Assembly: GCA_023159155.1 (NCBI GenBank)
Contig: JAJNNX010000037.1
Coordinates: 124,001 to 188,000 of the forward strand
Direction: 5' to 3'
DNA from: Ustulina deusta
Lineage: Eukaryota; Ascomycota; Sordariomycetes; Xylariales; Xylariaceae
DNA: 64,000 nucleotides
Every line of letters starts with the position of its first letter. The first letter of the stretch is position 1. A program made the translations under genes and the position numbers. A model generated the notes under the pieces. That model searched no databases, had not been told where the DNA came from, and was given only the letters and a program-made list of their open reading frames with translations. Below are positions 1 through 11,148 of this stretch, one piece after another.

Positions 1-459
1 ACTCTGGTTGGCACGGAACTCTTGGCCGAGATTTCCCCATGCGTCGATGATTGTGTTTTGGCGAGTAACGGCGACTGTCAAAGTGTCAAGGCTCTCGTGG
101 TGTTGTTCGACACGCGGAATAACTCCATCGCGTATCTCGCGCACCGCGTCAATTGCCATGTCCTCGGCATCTTCAAGCGATTGAATGCGCCCTTCTATGG
201 ACTGGACACGCTCCTGAAGAAGGGCAATTTGACTGCCCTGTCGTTCAAAATTTGTCGCGACCTGTCTCTGATACTCGCGAAACATGTCAATCGTCACAAC
301 GGCTACGCCGACCTGAGGTGCTTGGAGGCCTCCCATGGAGCCGGGCGGAGGATATGGTGGCCGTCGGCTTTCAGATTCTTCCACATGCAAGCCCGGCGGA
401 GAGGAGAAGCCCGGATATCTTCGCTTCGCGCCCTGCGGTGTCCCCACACGTTGCGCCAT
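1..459 (-). CDS. Unknown coiled-coil protein, 5' part only
   Basis: The minus strand is open from an ATG at 459 to the window edge (153 codons, no stop), so the gene continues beyond base 1. The start MAQRVGTPQG is followed by a Pro/Gly/Arg-rich stretch to about residue 45. From about residue 55 to 130 there is a charged heptad-like segment (for example QIALLQERVQSIEGRIQSLE) that should form a coiled coil. Codon use is GC-balanced and unlike the mutated DNA further along, which supports a real gene. I do not recognise the family. Alternative starts downstream (Met at about residue 42) are possible. Confidence is moderate because no stop or intron can be checked. Confidence 0.55.
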   Translation of the reverse strand, partial: MAQRVGTPQGAKRRYPGFSSPPGLHVEESESRRPPYPPPGSMGGLQAPQVGVAVVTIDMFREYQRQVATNFERQGSQIALLQERVQSIEGRIQSLEDAEDMAIDAVREIRDGVIPRVEQHHESLDTLTVAVTRQNTIIDAWGNLGQEFRANQS

Positions 460-2900
460 GGTACGTGGAATGGTAAGAATGCTGGTGCGAGGCTATGAAA
501 CGACTTATTTGTTTAATGAGGGCTGTTTGCATGATGGTCTCTTCTACACCGATGCACTTTGGCTTGGAGGAATTTGGCGTGGCTGGGCCCCGGGAGGTTG
601 CAGCCGTTGCTGACAGAATCAGCGGGAAAGGGGGGGAAATAAAATAAGATAAAATAAATAAAAACCGAGGGGCGGCAATTCGGATGCATGGGAAATGGAG
701 TGGATTGCATAAAAGGTAGGCATGTATCTCCTGCTACCGCCGGCCGCCTCCACTACAGTAGGAGTAACATGCAGTAATCTCTCTTTTCTAGTCCATCATA
801 CGGTACAACTGTCCAGCTGTAGCGTAGAGATGCTGGCGTAGTGTGCGCGTTGTTGGTGGGTGGTAATGAATTGGAGACGCCAAGGAAGAGGAGGGAGAGA
901 TGGAAGGCCACGGAAGATACCTAATATAGGCTGGAGTCTGATAGGGGTGCGGCCGATCTGGTGGTATCTATGGCACGACAGAACGAGGAGGGACGGTAGT
1001 GGACTGGCGATTATCTACGTATTTATTGGCTGGATTGGCCAGCCATTTTTGGTGGCGGTGATAACAGGCGATGGTGCGTTCACGCCTTCACAGACAGAGC
1101 AGAGTGCAAAGCGCAAAGTACAAAGTGCAATCAGCGGGGCTGCAACTGGGCAAGGATTGGTCGGGCGAGTGAAGGATTGGGAGGATTGAGAATGGATCAC
1201 GACGCTGGGCAGTGTTTCCATGTCATCTAGTGTAGCCTGCACTGTACAACACAGTACAGCTTGCAACAGAACCTGGAGGTACCTACTGCTGTAGCACTTA
1301 CCTAGAGGTCAACGGTCCTATGCGTACAACGTATGCAGGGAGGAAAAGCGAAATGGCGATACAGACACAGGCAGCAGCGAATCGACGCAGTGTAGTACAG
1401 TGTGTATACAAAGTAGGTATGTAGGTACAACAACGAGAAAGCATCACTAGCAGACATTTACAGTGCTGTACAACCCTAGGCATACTGTGTGAGCTCCCGT
1501 CACCCTTGTGTCTAGCCTACTTAGATAGTGTCTACCTTACGTAGAAGATACACCTGCCGAGCCGCTATTGGCTCTTAACGTTGCACGGCATCCATTATAT
1601 TGGACTCCTATTAGGCATTGCATTAATGACAAAGCAGGCAGTTAGGATACATTTTAGGATCCAGAAATACCTACCTAGGTATCTACCTAAAGTCTATTAT
1701 ACTACCCGACTGCCGCCCGCAACCTATACCTTAGAGTTGGGTCTCCTTCAACAGTTGCGGCGCTAAATATACCAAGGAAACGGGAACCATCATAGGAAAT
1801 AGGTACCCAATTATTAAGGTGGTCCATATTGTTGAATACTGGCATTACAACGCTAAAATCTTTACTTGAGTGATCAAAAGAATTTCCACCAAAATGAAAA
1901 TCCACAGGACACTAGTACCAGCGAGCTGATGTCTCAGCAGCTCTTAAAAATAAAGAATGTCATAAACATTGTTCATATAACCTTCATCTATTCCTGTATT
2001 GCCTGCATCAAGTTTACCACACTCGAAATCAATTGACCATTTGTACTAAACTACTAGCCGCACACTTATGATTACTAGTACAACGGACAGTGTTAGCACC
2101 TCGTAGAATAGCTAGCTATGAGAGCTGTAAACAAAGCTCTCATCTCTTTCATTAGCTAGCCGTTGTTAATATACATGTTTTTCTATGTTCTGCTAGATTA
2201 GCATCTTAATACATAGCCTCGTCTTATGAGTTTACATATAACTAGTATAAATAATTTTAAGCTCGCATAAGCAGGTTTCGAGCTAATTAGGTTATATTAA
2301 TTATAGTTATAAATCTAAGACTAAAATAGAAAGCAAGTTTTAGAACTAATATGTTAATATAAAGATACTTAGAACTTTGAGTGTATATCTGGCAAGCTTT
2401 TTTCCTAGATGCGCGATCGGGGTTTTTTATTATTTTTATATAATATATACTACAATGAGAGCTGCTAGAACAATAAGCATAAGATGGTTTTTTGTTTCTT
2501 TAAGGAAGAATAACAGTTCTCAAATCTTTAAATGGCGGTGTCGAGTTAAATAGTGCATATAAATGTGGAAGAGTTATATGGAAGCCTTCAGAACTAAAGG
2601 TTTCAGTATCCGAAACTAGGACATCTCTATCGCAACTTTTACTTTACATTAATGTTGATAAAAGTGCACATCTAAATAAGGCTCTTCTAGTGAAAGGACC
2701 ACGCCATTAGCGGGGGTTTCAAAAGCTCGGTTAAATAATCTAAACAAGCCTATGCGTTGGTCCACAGAAAACGCTTTACATAGGAGCGATCCGCTCAAGT
2801 CGTCTCCCGGGAAGTGGAAAGATCTCGTTGAGGATCCAGGGGTTATAACAATAGCTTTAAAGATATCGCCGTGCAGGTTTAGCTTCGCCATAGATGAATG
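460..2900. other. Intergenic, no gene recognised
   Basis: The part to about 1,550 has normal composition with many short GGTACCTA/CTACCT-type motifs common in ascomycete intergenic DNA and probably includes the promoter of the minus-strand gene ending at 459. From about 1,770 to 2,640 the sequence is AT-rich with many TpA steps and looks mutated. A short open frame at 2649-2891 (minus) has no recognisable homology. Confidence 0.5.
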
Positions 2901-3249
2901 GCTACTGTTGACAGCAATTCGAATAAATTCGTGAAGTGCGGCCCATTCGGAAGAGAGGATCTAAATTATGGGAGGCAAGCCACCGTTAATCCTGCTTATA
3001 TCGTAGTAAAAAATAAGAACGCGAGCTGATGGGAAGGTCTTAGGCAGATGCGTTGGCCATTCCTCGTTTGGGTGCAACCTAGCGTCCTGGACGAAATCTA
3101 AGATACATGCAGACAAATATGTAAGTTATTAGTCAGCGACTATAGAAATACCAGCAGAACGAATGGTCTAAGAGAGAGTTCTAGCACAGGGAGCTTACTC
3201 AATATCATGTTCTCTAGGTGGATCATAAGAGCATACGGAGCTACCTTTT

Positions 3250-6100
3250 TCTAGATCTCTGCGAGGTGCCTCCACGACTCACAAGTTCCCCAGGCGCGCT
3301 ATAGCAGCTTGCAATTTTCTGCCGCGTTAACACCAGCGATCATAAGGTTAGTATCGTCGGCGAAGCCGACTACAACTAGGTCCTTATGCTTCTGGAGTTC
3401 TTCATAAAGTGTAGATACGTATAGCAAGAATAAGAGCGGTAAAAGGGGCGACCCTTGAGGGACCCCGGCGCGTAGCCGTGTAGGAGCTGCTTCTTTGCTG
3501 TTAAATTATAGCAGCGCCGTCCTTTCTGTAATAAAGGACTGTACCCATGAACATACCTACAGAGGGAGCCCTTTCTGTTGCAGTATATAGATAAGCCTCT
3601 TGTAATTTACCGTGTTGAAGGCGCCCGATATGTCAAGTAATAATAAGGAGGCAACTCCTCCCTGCTGTATAGCCGTGCGTGCGCCGTCTGCCACCATCTT
3701 GATCGCCACATCCGTTGATCTGCATTTCCTATTGCCCATCTAGCCGTTAAGTAGGAGAGTCTTCTGCTCCGCTATGGCCGTTAGTCGTTAGCACATCTCC
3801 TTTTCAAAAACTTTGCCGACTGTTAAGATTAGCGAGATCGGGCGCCATCCTCCGGCGAGGGAGCGGGCGTTTAGGGGCTTGCCGGGCTTCGGGATCACCA
3901 CAACGCGGGCTGCTCGGAAGCGCCTGGGTAGTAACCAAGCGTAAAGCTGGCCTAGCAAAGTTCTGCCAACCGGCTAGCCAGGGTCTTGCCGTACGCTTTT
4001 CAGAAGCCATTGGAAAGCATGTCATCTCCTAGAGCCTTCCATAGTAGCAAGCTATGGACCAATGCCTCCATCTCCTCTATGGTAACCTCTTGATCAACTT
4101 CAAACCGTTAGTTTCCGTTATATTCGATAGTCCATAGCGATATATTGCTAAGGTCGGCCGGCAGCGCAGAAAAAAACCATATAGCCAGTTTCTCAGCCTT
4201 CTCGGCGTGTGCCTGGGCCACTATAGGTCCATCTGCGCAATCCTTAAGAGGAGGGATAGAAACTGCTCCCGTAGGTGGTTCGTAGGCAGACCGCGCCCAC
4301 TTAGCCGTCTTCCATAAAGCTTGCGAATCCTGGGACGCCTTCGCTACCGCTCTCCTCCACGAGACCAGCCTCGCCATAGCAGCGCTGCTAGTCATCTTCG
4401 CTACCGCTATATAATAAGTTTCCCAAATTAGTTCCGACCTATCCATCCCAACCCAGGTCTTTCCAGTAGGTTGCCGCCAGGGTCTCTAAGGCCTAGGCAA
4501 GATCTATAGTAGAATCCTGCTAGCCTTTCATAACCCTTGTAGGCTCACTGGCGGGTGTTAGTAGCGTAAGATCCCACACCGCTGCTAGTTCTAAAAGAAC
4601 CCCCGTGCTGGGTGATACGCGGTTCTTGAGGTCCTATAGACCATAAAGGTTTATATTTCCTATTATTAAATAGCAGCCTAGCAGGATATCGTATTAAAGC
4701 CGATGTAGAGGGCTAGTCCAGCTTGCCTTCGTAGAGTCTAGAGAATAGATAGGCTATATCGTAAAAGCATCTTTGCCGCTTTGTAGCTGTACGTTTGCCT
4801 AGTTAGGGCCGCTGTCCCTCTTGAATCTTTTTACTGCCCATCTTTTATTTATATATAATGTAGCCCTGCTGCTTAACTACATTGCGTAGTGGTTGCCTTT
4901 AGGGCAATATAACGCTCTATTTTTTTGGACCGCTATTTCTTGAATCGCTTTAAAGTCGAACCTAGTCTCCTTTAATGCCCGGGCTGTTGAATGGGCTGTA
5001 TACGATATATCGTACGTAAAACAAACACGCGTAGACAGAATACAATATATTGTGTACTATGTCATATATAAAGAAAGGAGAAGAAAGAGAGTGTTCGTAC
5101 GAAGCAGGAGTTCTCACATTTATGTGAGAACTCTGCTAGCGTACGAGCTAACATGATAAAGGGGAAATGAGGTTCCCCACGTCCTGATAACCTCCGTACA
5201 AATACGAGTCATGAACTCGCACGGAGTGCGAGTTGCACAATGAGGTTGTAACCAATGCCAGTTATTCCAACACGGGCAGTATTTGCCCGGGAGCCTTTTT
5301 TTATGTTCCAAAAAGCTACTTTAATTATTTAAAATAACTGAGCTGGGGTTACTAACTAGCAGAGCAGCGATTAAACGCGTGGCTTGCGATTAGCTTTGAT
5401 GCGTCAGCAGCGCTTCTGTGGCGATCCGTTCGGTGATAGAGAGCGTAGGCCTCGCCTATCAAGCCTCGCAAACACGTTCGCACCCGGCTTCAATAGAGCC
5501 AGTACTCGGGCAGCCTTTCTAGCTGTACTAGCCGCTTCAACTTTGTTTTAGAACCTTTGAGGCCGCATAGCCATGGCGGCTTGTGCCCTGTTTTTTTTAT
5601 TTCCTGCCCTTTGGGCACACCCTTTCTTAGGCCTTATAGCGGCCGCCGCACCCGACGCACTTCGGAGTGGCTCCGTTGGTTAACACCAGGCAAGTCTTTT
5701 CACTTAATTTGTAAGCAGTTGCTGCCCATAGCCCGCAGCAACCGTCCTTCGAGTCGCAATAGGCCACAATATGCCCAAAGCCATAGCACCAGTAGCATTA
5801 TTAGACGCGTGCCTCTGCTACAAATAGCTTGCAATCAAAGATCTATGCTTCCCATAAAAAGCTTTTATCTGTAAACTTGCGCGCTATCACCGATATATTT
5901 GCGAATAGGAGTATTAATACAAATCGGGACGCCGGGTTCTTTAAAAATAATCTTTTACACCTGCTAAGTTTTGGGTACTTATCCTGTACTGTTTAGAGGC
6001 GCTCTTCCTCTAAGTAGAACTGTTTAACTTGCTCCACTGGAACGCCTTTCGCAAGTATTGCAATTTTGCTACGCTAGAGCTTCGATCCGTTACTAAAAAC
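3250..6100 (-). mobile_element. Decayed Tad1-like non-LTR retrotransposon (LINE)
   Basis: Read on the minus strand, pieces of both LINE ORFs are present, broken by stops and frameshifts. Near 5800-5600 an ORF1 zinc-knuckle region keeps GHIVAYCDSK and later KCVGCGG. The ORF2 linker before the reverse transcriptase is open at 4446-4108. The reverse transcriptase follows, with VIPKPGKP and RPISLI near 3920-3830, DISGAFNTVN near 3610-3640, VPQGSPLLPLLF near 3430-3470, and the catalytic FADDTN at 3347-3364. The order ORF1 then ORF2 and these motifs fit the Tad1/CgT1 clade. Many TAG/TAA stops sit where CAG/CAA would be expected, which is RIP-like. Element ends are not resolved, and sequence out to about 7,000 may also belong to it. 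Confidence 0.75.
5095..5234. repeat. Two strong hairpins between LINE ORF1 and ORF2 relics
   Basis: A perfect 12-bp inverted repeat (GAGTTCTCACAT at 5108-5119, spacer TT, complement at 5122-5133) sits inside a longer imperfect palindrome bounded by GTAC motifs. A second perfect 9-bp inverted repeat lies at 5214-5222 and 5226-5234 (AACTCGCAC, spacer GGA). The surrounding segment from about 4997 starts TGTATACG and ends GCTAACA at 5153, which could be a small LTR or another insert, but no target duplication is visible. Confidence 0.4.
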
Positions 6101-6899
6101 AGGATGTACCTAGCTTGCTTAGTTAATGTTCTCAGGTACTTTGCTTTTAAATATAACTACTATATTGCTACTTTTTAGCTTTTTTGCTGCTACCGCATTG
6201 GTGCTTTGGAGCTCTGTATTTACTGCTGTAATAATATTGATTGGCTTGCGTACCTGTAGGTCTTTACAGAAGCCAGCACTTTGCACTAGAACTTCTTTGT
6301 TTTTCCTGCTAAGAATGGCTTTCGCGTTGGCCTACTGCTACATCGCTAGTGTATTTAAAGCTATTTGTGCCATGTTCAGGCCGGTACCGGTATTTGGGTA
6401 GCTAAGAGGGCTTTAGTGACCGCTGTTTTAATAACTTTTTCGAGTTCCTGCTAAGTAACCAGCGCGTTGTTTTGGCTTGGTTTTGTTGTAAAAGGGTCGT
6501 TGTTGTTGTAAAGCTTTTTCGCCTTTATCTTTGCGTTAAACATAGCAACCAGCTGCTACTTTTTGGCGTTCTGCCAGAGGTTCACAGCTGCTTCGTACTA
6601 CCTTCCTTGTATAACTAGTTGGTATACTAGTTCTAGCACTTTGTCGATCTCTGCGGCTATAGACTCAAGGTTGCTTTTATAGCGAAGCAGAGCTATATTA
6701 GGCCTGCCTTGTTAGTAATCCACATTCATATCGCGAAAAGGCCTACTAGCTGGCGCGGTCGCGATTGGGTTCGCGTATTTAGCAGTTCTACTACCATCCT
6801 CGACGTGGCTATTGTTCATTTCCACGTCTTCGCTACATGCTATAAAAAGGGCTTAGATAAGGGCTTGGAGATTGGTCTCAAGATTGCAAAAATCTACTA

Positions 6900-7976
6900 A
6901 GGTCGCCAAGGTCCATATGGCCCATTCGGAAGCCCTTTGTATGGCAGGCTGACCTTGGTCTATCTATACAACTTCATCGGGGCTTGCTAACCTCCGATGG
7001 CCGCGAATATGTCTGAGATTAGCGAGGGCTGGATAGCCTCACCGAGACACGCGGAGATTATCACCGAGACCTTTGTTCCACAGCTTCTCAGCGCGTCAAC
7101 ACACGTACGACCTTCGCGTAGACCTTCCGTACAACACATGCCGCCATTGCCGTTAACGATGCGCCTGTATTGCAATAAAGGGCTCTCCGTTATCTTTCGA
7201 ACGCAGCTAATTATCATTGTACCAGCTACGATCTTACGAAGTTGTAAGCTGTTTTTCTCTTTTATCGCCTTTTTAGATAGGGCTAAATTCATATAAATAA
7301 TTATATTACCCTTGCTTAGTTATATATGCAAATTATATCGTAAGATTTAAAGGAATATATAATATTATAACAAAGCAAAAAGTAATAACTAATACTTTAG
7401 TAGTATTATAATACTATAAGTTCTAGATTAGCAACATAGCTAATATATTGCTAAGATAAGCTAGTAAGCACCCTACTAAGAAAAAGATTCGGCGCTGTAA
7501 AGTTGAGCGTTAGATCGAAAGATGAGTTTACTTGAATATAATGCTAGATTTCGCAGAGATCAGCATGAACAACCAATCAGCGTTGCATTAGTGGTTTAGT
7601 AGTAAAATCCATCGAAGGACATTGCCAGTATGCGTTGCTCTCTCCAAACGCGGCGCAGGATCCAATCTCCAACATCATTCAATGTCGACCTCCTCGACGA
7701 ATTGCTGCGAGAATCAACCGAAAGTCTCGCGACCGTCTCTTCCTCAAGCAAGGGAGTCCATCCATCCTTGCCTACAACAGTAATATCTCGCTTATTTCAA
7801 ACAGGAACTTGACGACATCTAGATGGACATTAAATTACGCATAATAAACAGGTGTCTACCTATCCATTCATGATGTCGATCTTGTGCCCGGCAATCGTTG
7901 TCCCTGCGACTCTTCGAGCTCCACGTTGCTATTAGTATCTACTGTTTTCTCTCGATCGGCACTTAACACAGCCCCT
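6900..7976. other. Intergenic, partly AT-rich, no gene recognised
   Basis: Open frames on both strands at about 6990-7295 overlap each other and match nothing I recognise. From 7290 to about 7480 the sequence is very AT-rich. Short frames at 7630-7844 overlap in two phases and are not convincing genes. The LINE relic may extend into the first part. Confidence 0.4.
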
Positions 7977-10005
7977 TTATTTCTCGGTGCTGAGATGGTG
8001 TGCGCGTACAAATATGTTGAAGAGCAATGATAAGCCTGCGAACGCCACATACTGTTTGTAAACAGGCAAAGTTAGTATGGGTCTAATGCATCGTGGTGAG
8101 AAGGTAGGTGATAATATTGCACGTACCATGATCCACACATCCCTGAGGGAGTGGAAGTAAGCTTGTCGTACCACGCCCTGTTGCTGATCTGGCAGCTCAT
8201 TAATAGCTTCCACCTTAGCCGTAGCCTGATCGCCATTGAACTGTCGACCCAATTCAGCACCAATTTGAGTTACGAGCACCGGATTAGCGGCCGTCATCTC
8301 ATTCTGGAAAATAACTCCGCCGACGACAATGGAAATGGCGATGGCGATAGAGGGCGCGAAATTCATACTAGACACGACAGCTGCAGTGTCCCGGGCAGAA
8401 TTGATAGCCTGTACTGCAATAAAAGAGGCGGTTCGATGTTCATCCCACCACCTACCCCGACCCTGCGTACGAGTCATGTTAGTGACTGCCTGCTGGATCT
8501 GGTTCATGGGAGTGAAACCCTACAAGATCTCGAAGATGAAGAGCCGAGCAAGACTCCTTTCGAATGGGAGATAAATGAAAAGCCCAACTCCTATGATGCT
8601 TAGAAACTGTCCAATGTACATGATGCCAAGATATCTTCCTGTCTTCTGAATGAAGAAGCCGACAAAAGCGGCTGCGAGTGAGCTTGCCACAATTAGAGGA
8701 AGGATGTAAATGCCCGAGGCCAGAGCATTAGCGCCAAGTACGGCTTGCGAGTATAGCGGCAAATAGTACAACATTCCGATGAAGACGTAGAAGTTGAAGA
8801 CGTACATGCCGTACGCAGCAACCGCAGACTTGCTTGAGAAGAGGTGAAGCGGAATGATGGGCTCCTTGGCAAACTTCCACTCGTTCACGAGAAACAACGC
8901 TCCAGCGACGACGCCAAAGACCAAAAGGCCGATGACAGTGGCGGAGGACCATGGGAAGACAACGTCACCAAAGTCCAGGGCTAGCAGTACCATCAAGACT
9001 GAGCCTACAACGAGAGAGCCACCCGCCCAATCGATCTTCTTAAGCCCGGCGACGATAGGTGTACCGGGGCTAGCTACCTTTAAGAAGAAGAGGAGTATGA
9101 CCAAGACAGTCCCACCTATTGGCACTGACACGGACGGAACCATCAATGTCAGTGTTGTGTTTTAGGGGGGAGGCGCCATGCTGCCCATCCATGAAACTCA
9201 CAGTTAATCTAGAAACACCATCTCCAACTTGAACGATGTCGAACCGTTAGAACTGGGGACAGAACGCTCAGGCTCTGGGGGTTGAACTCACTCGGCCTTT
9301 TCTGTCAAGGCACCACCAACGAGGGGCCCGATGGCGCTTCCTAGAGCGTGGGCCAGCGACGTGAAACCTAGATAAAGACCGCGATCCCTTACGGAGAAAG
9401 AATCGTAGATGATGACATTGACCATAGTGCCCATGCCGGCAGACTTGCAGAGGTGTGAGCAACTACTTTACGGGCCATGCCGTACGCGTATCCCGTCCCC
9501 AAAGCGGCGCGGTGACTGACCCTAAGCCCTGGACCACGCGGCCGGCAATCAAAGCGTTTATATTGGGTGCCAAGGCGCAGAGTAAGCTCCCGCCAAGGAA
9601 GATGGCGATGGCTACGAGTATGATGGGCCTGCGTCCCCAGATATCAGCGACGGTGCCCCACAGAGGGGTGGTGGCCGTGCTGGCGAGAATGAAAGCGCTG
9701 CCGATCAAGATGTAGCCGGCGACGGAGCCGAGGGAGGCAACAATGGTGGGGATGGCAGGTATGACGATGGTAATGTCGAGAGCGGAGAGCAGTGTCGAGA
9801 GGCATAGAGGCATAATGATAAGGGCCGTCCTCGCGGCGGAGGGCCTTCTGTCGGTCGGCGCTTCGTCGTCGCCGCCGCCTTGTGTCGACGACGCTGGCGG
9901 TGCTGTGGACGCTGGGCCGTCGGAGTCCCGGCCAGATGGTTGGCTGGGCGTGATGACGGCGCTTTGAAGCGCAGTGATTGTTTCTGTCCCTGTTTCGGTC
10001 GCCAT
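7977..10005 (-). pseudogene. Broken DHA14/TRI12-type MFS transporter
   Basis: The exons rebuild a multidrug-type major facilitator: a 60-residue Pro/Ser-rich N-tail, helices with SALDITIVIPAIPTI, GTVADIWGRRP and GRVVQGLG, then WRWCF, NLPIGG and a C-terminal half ending in HLSTEK. Probable exons are 10005-9517, 9443-9292, 9227-9202, 9124-8524, 8462-8127 and 8051-7977, with GT/AG borders. The 26-bp third exon holds an in-frame TAG at 9211-9209 where family members have Trp (WRWCFW). That is a TGG-to-TAG change at a TpG site, as RIP would make. A second lesion is a frameshift in the T-run at about 8421-8424, between the frames coding NIEPPLL and IAVQA. Family members act as plasma-membrane efflux pumps, but this copy should not give a full protein unless both lesions are sequence errors. 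Confidence 0.75.
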
Positions 10006-11100
10006 GGTCGACGGCTCGACGCTATGATGATGATCTCGGTATGCGACCTGACGGTGAACATACCTGCAACTATTCCAACCATAGGTTAGGGAAGAGAGCC
10101 CGCTTTCGAGCAGGTGTGTAGTAGGGGTGTAAGATGTTCTTTGTTTATTTACAACTCAACTGTTACGCCCTGGCCTCTGGGCTATCGCGATCGAGTCTAC
10201 AGAATTTCACTCCCTGGTAAAGTTGTAGAGTTGCTTTGTTCCGATCAAGTCCCGCTTTTGGAATCTAGGCTGGAAATATCTTAGTGAAGACGGGAGTGGT
10301 GGAGCGGTGGAGTGATGGAGAAACGGTAGCCCTTTGTGGCTTTACGGGGGAGCGACAAGGGGCCCCGGGGAGCCGGTAGCGCGCTAGAATGGGTTTAGCG
10401 ATTTTAGCGTGGTATCTAGGGACCTTACCGTAGCGGGCCGGGGGGGTCTGTAGGGCCTACGGAAGGACCCAGCCTAAATATCCCTCTGGGCTACTGCCAG
10501 TCACTAAGTTACCTAATCACCCAACAGGTCCCCCAAAATACTGTATTACCTACAAGTCTTTGCCTAGTGCAACGTCAAGTAGAGTAAGACTGGATATCTT
10601 TCGATGTAAATCCTAACGTTGCCGTAGAATCCCCCAGTCCTGCAGCTACTGTCTCTATTTCTGTGCAGTGCAGGGGAGTTGCTAGCAATCCTCTTTCCCC
10701 TAATCTATTGCTACGTCTCGTGATTCAGTTCTTAACAAAAAACTAAATAATTGAGCAGCCTGTGCCATTGACTATTAACTGGTGGAGTAACACCTATAGA
10801 AACGTATTGATGAATTTGGGGGCGTAGATATCCCAGAGGTCTTCGTGACCCCATATATAAATACAGGCCAGATCGAGTGCCAGCGAGCTCAGTGCCGAGA
10901 AAAGAGTCTGCATAAGGTAGTCAAGTACCGAATGTAATGGGCATTAGTCCCTACCATGGCATCCACAGCCTGGGTTTTGGCTGCACTCTCTGGCGCTGGC
11001 TCGGCGATTTTAGCATCATCTAATTTAGGATCGTCGCCGCTGTTCTAATGGTCGGTTTTATGACCACTGTTGTTGTCTCCATTTTGCAGAGTCGGAATAG
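10006..11100. other. Intergenic, no gene recognised
   Basis: This contains the upstream region of the broken MFS gene. A G-rich stretch lies at about 10310-10470. No open frame with recognisable content was seen on either strand. Confidence 0.45.
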
Positions 11101-11148
11101 CAGGACTATGTCGGCCTTTATGTCACCAAGTTAATAGCCGAAGACCGG

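Noticed and set aside
4997..5153. A solo LTR with TGT...ACA ends
   Set aside because: The flanking five bases do not match (TGGGC versus TGATA), so no target duplication supports it; reported only as a hairpin-rich segment.
6987..7296. Two 100-residue frames on opposite strands
   Set aside because: They are mutual shadows with no recognisable motif; the stretch probably belongs to transposon debris.
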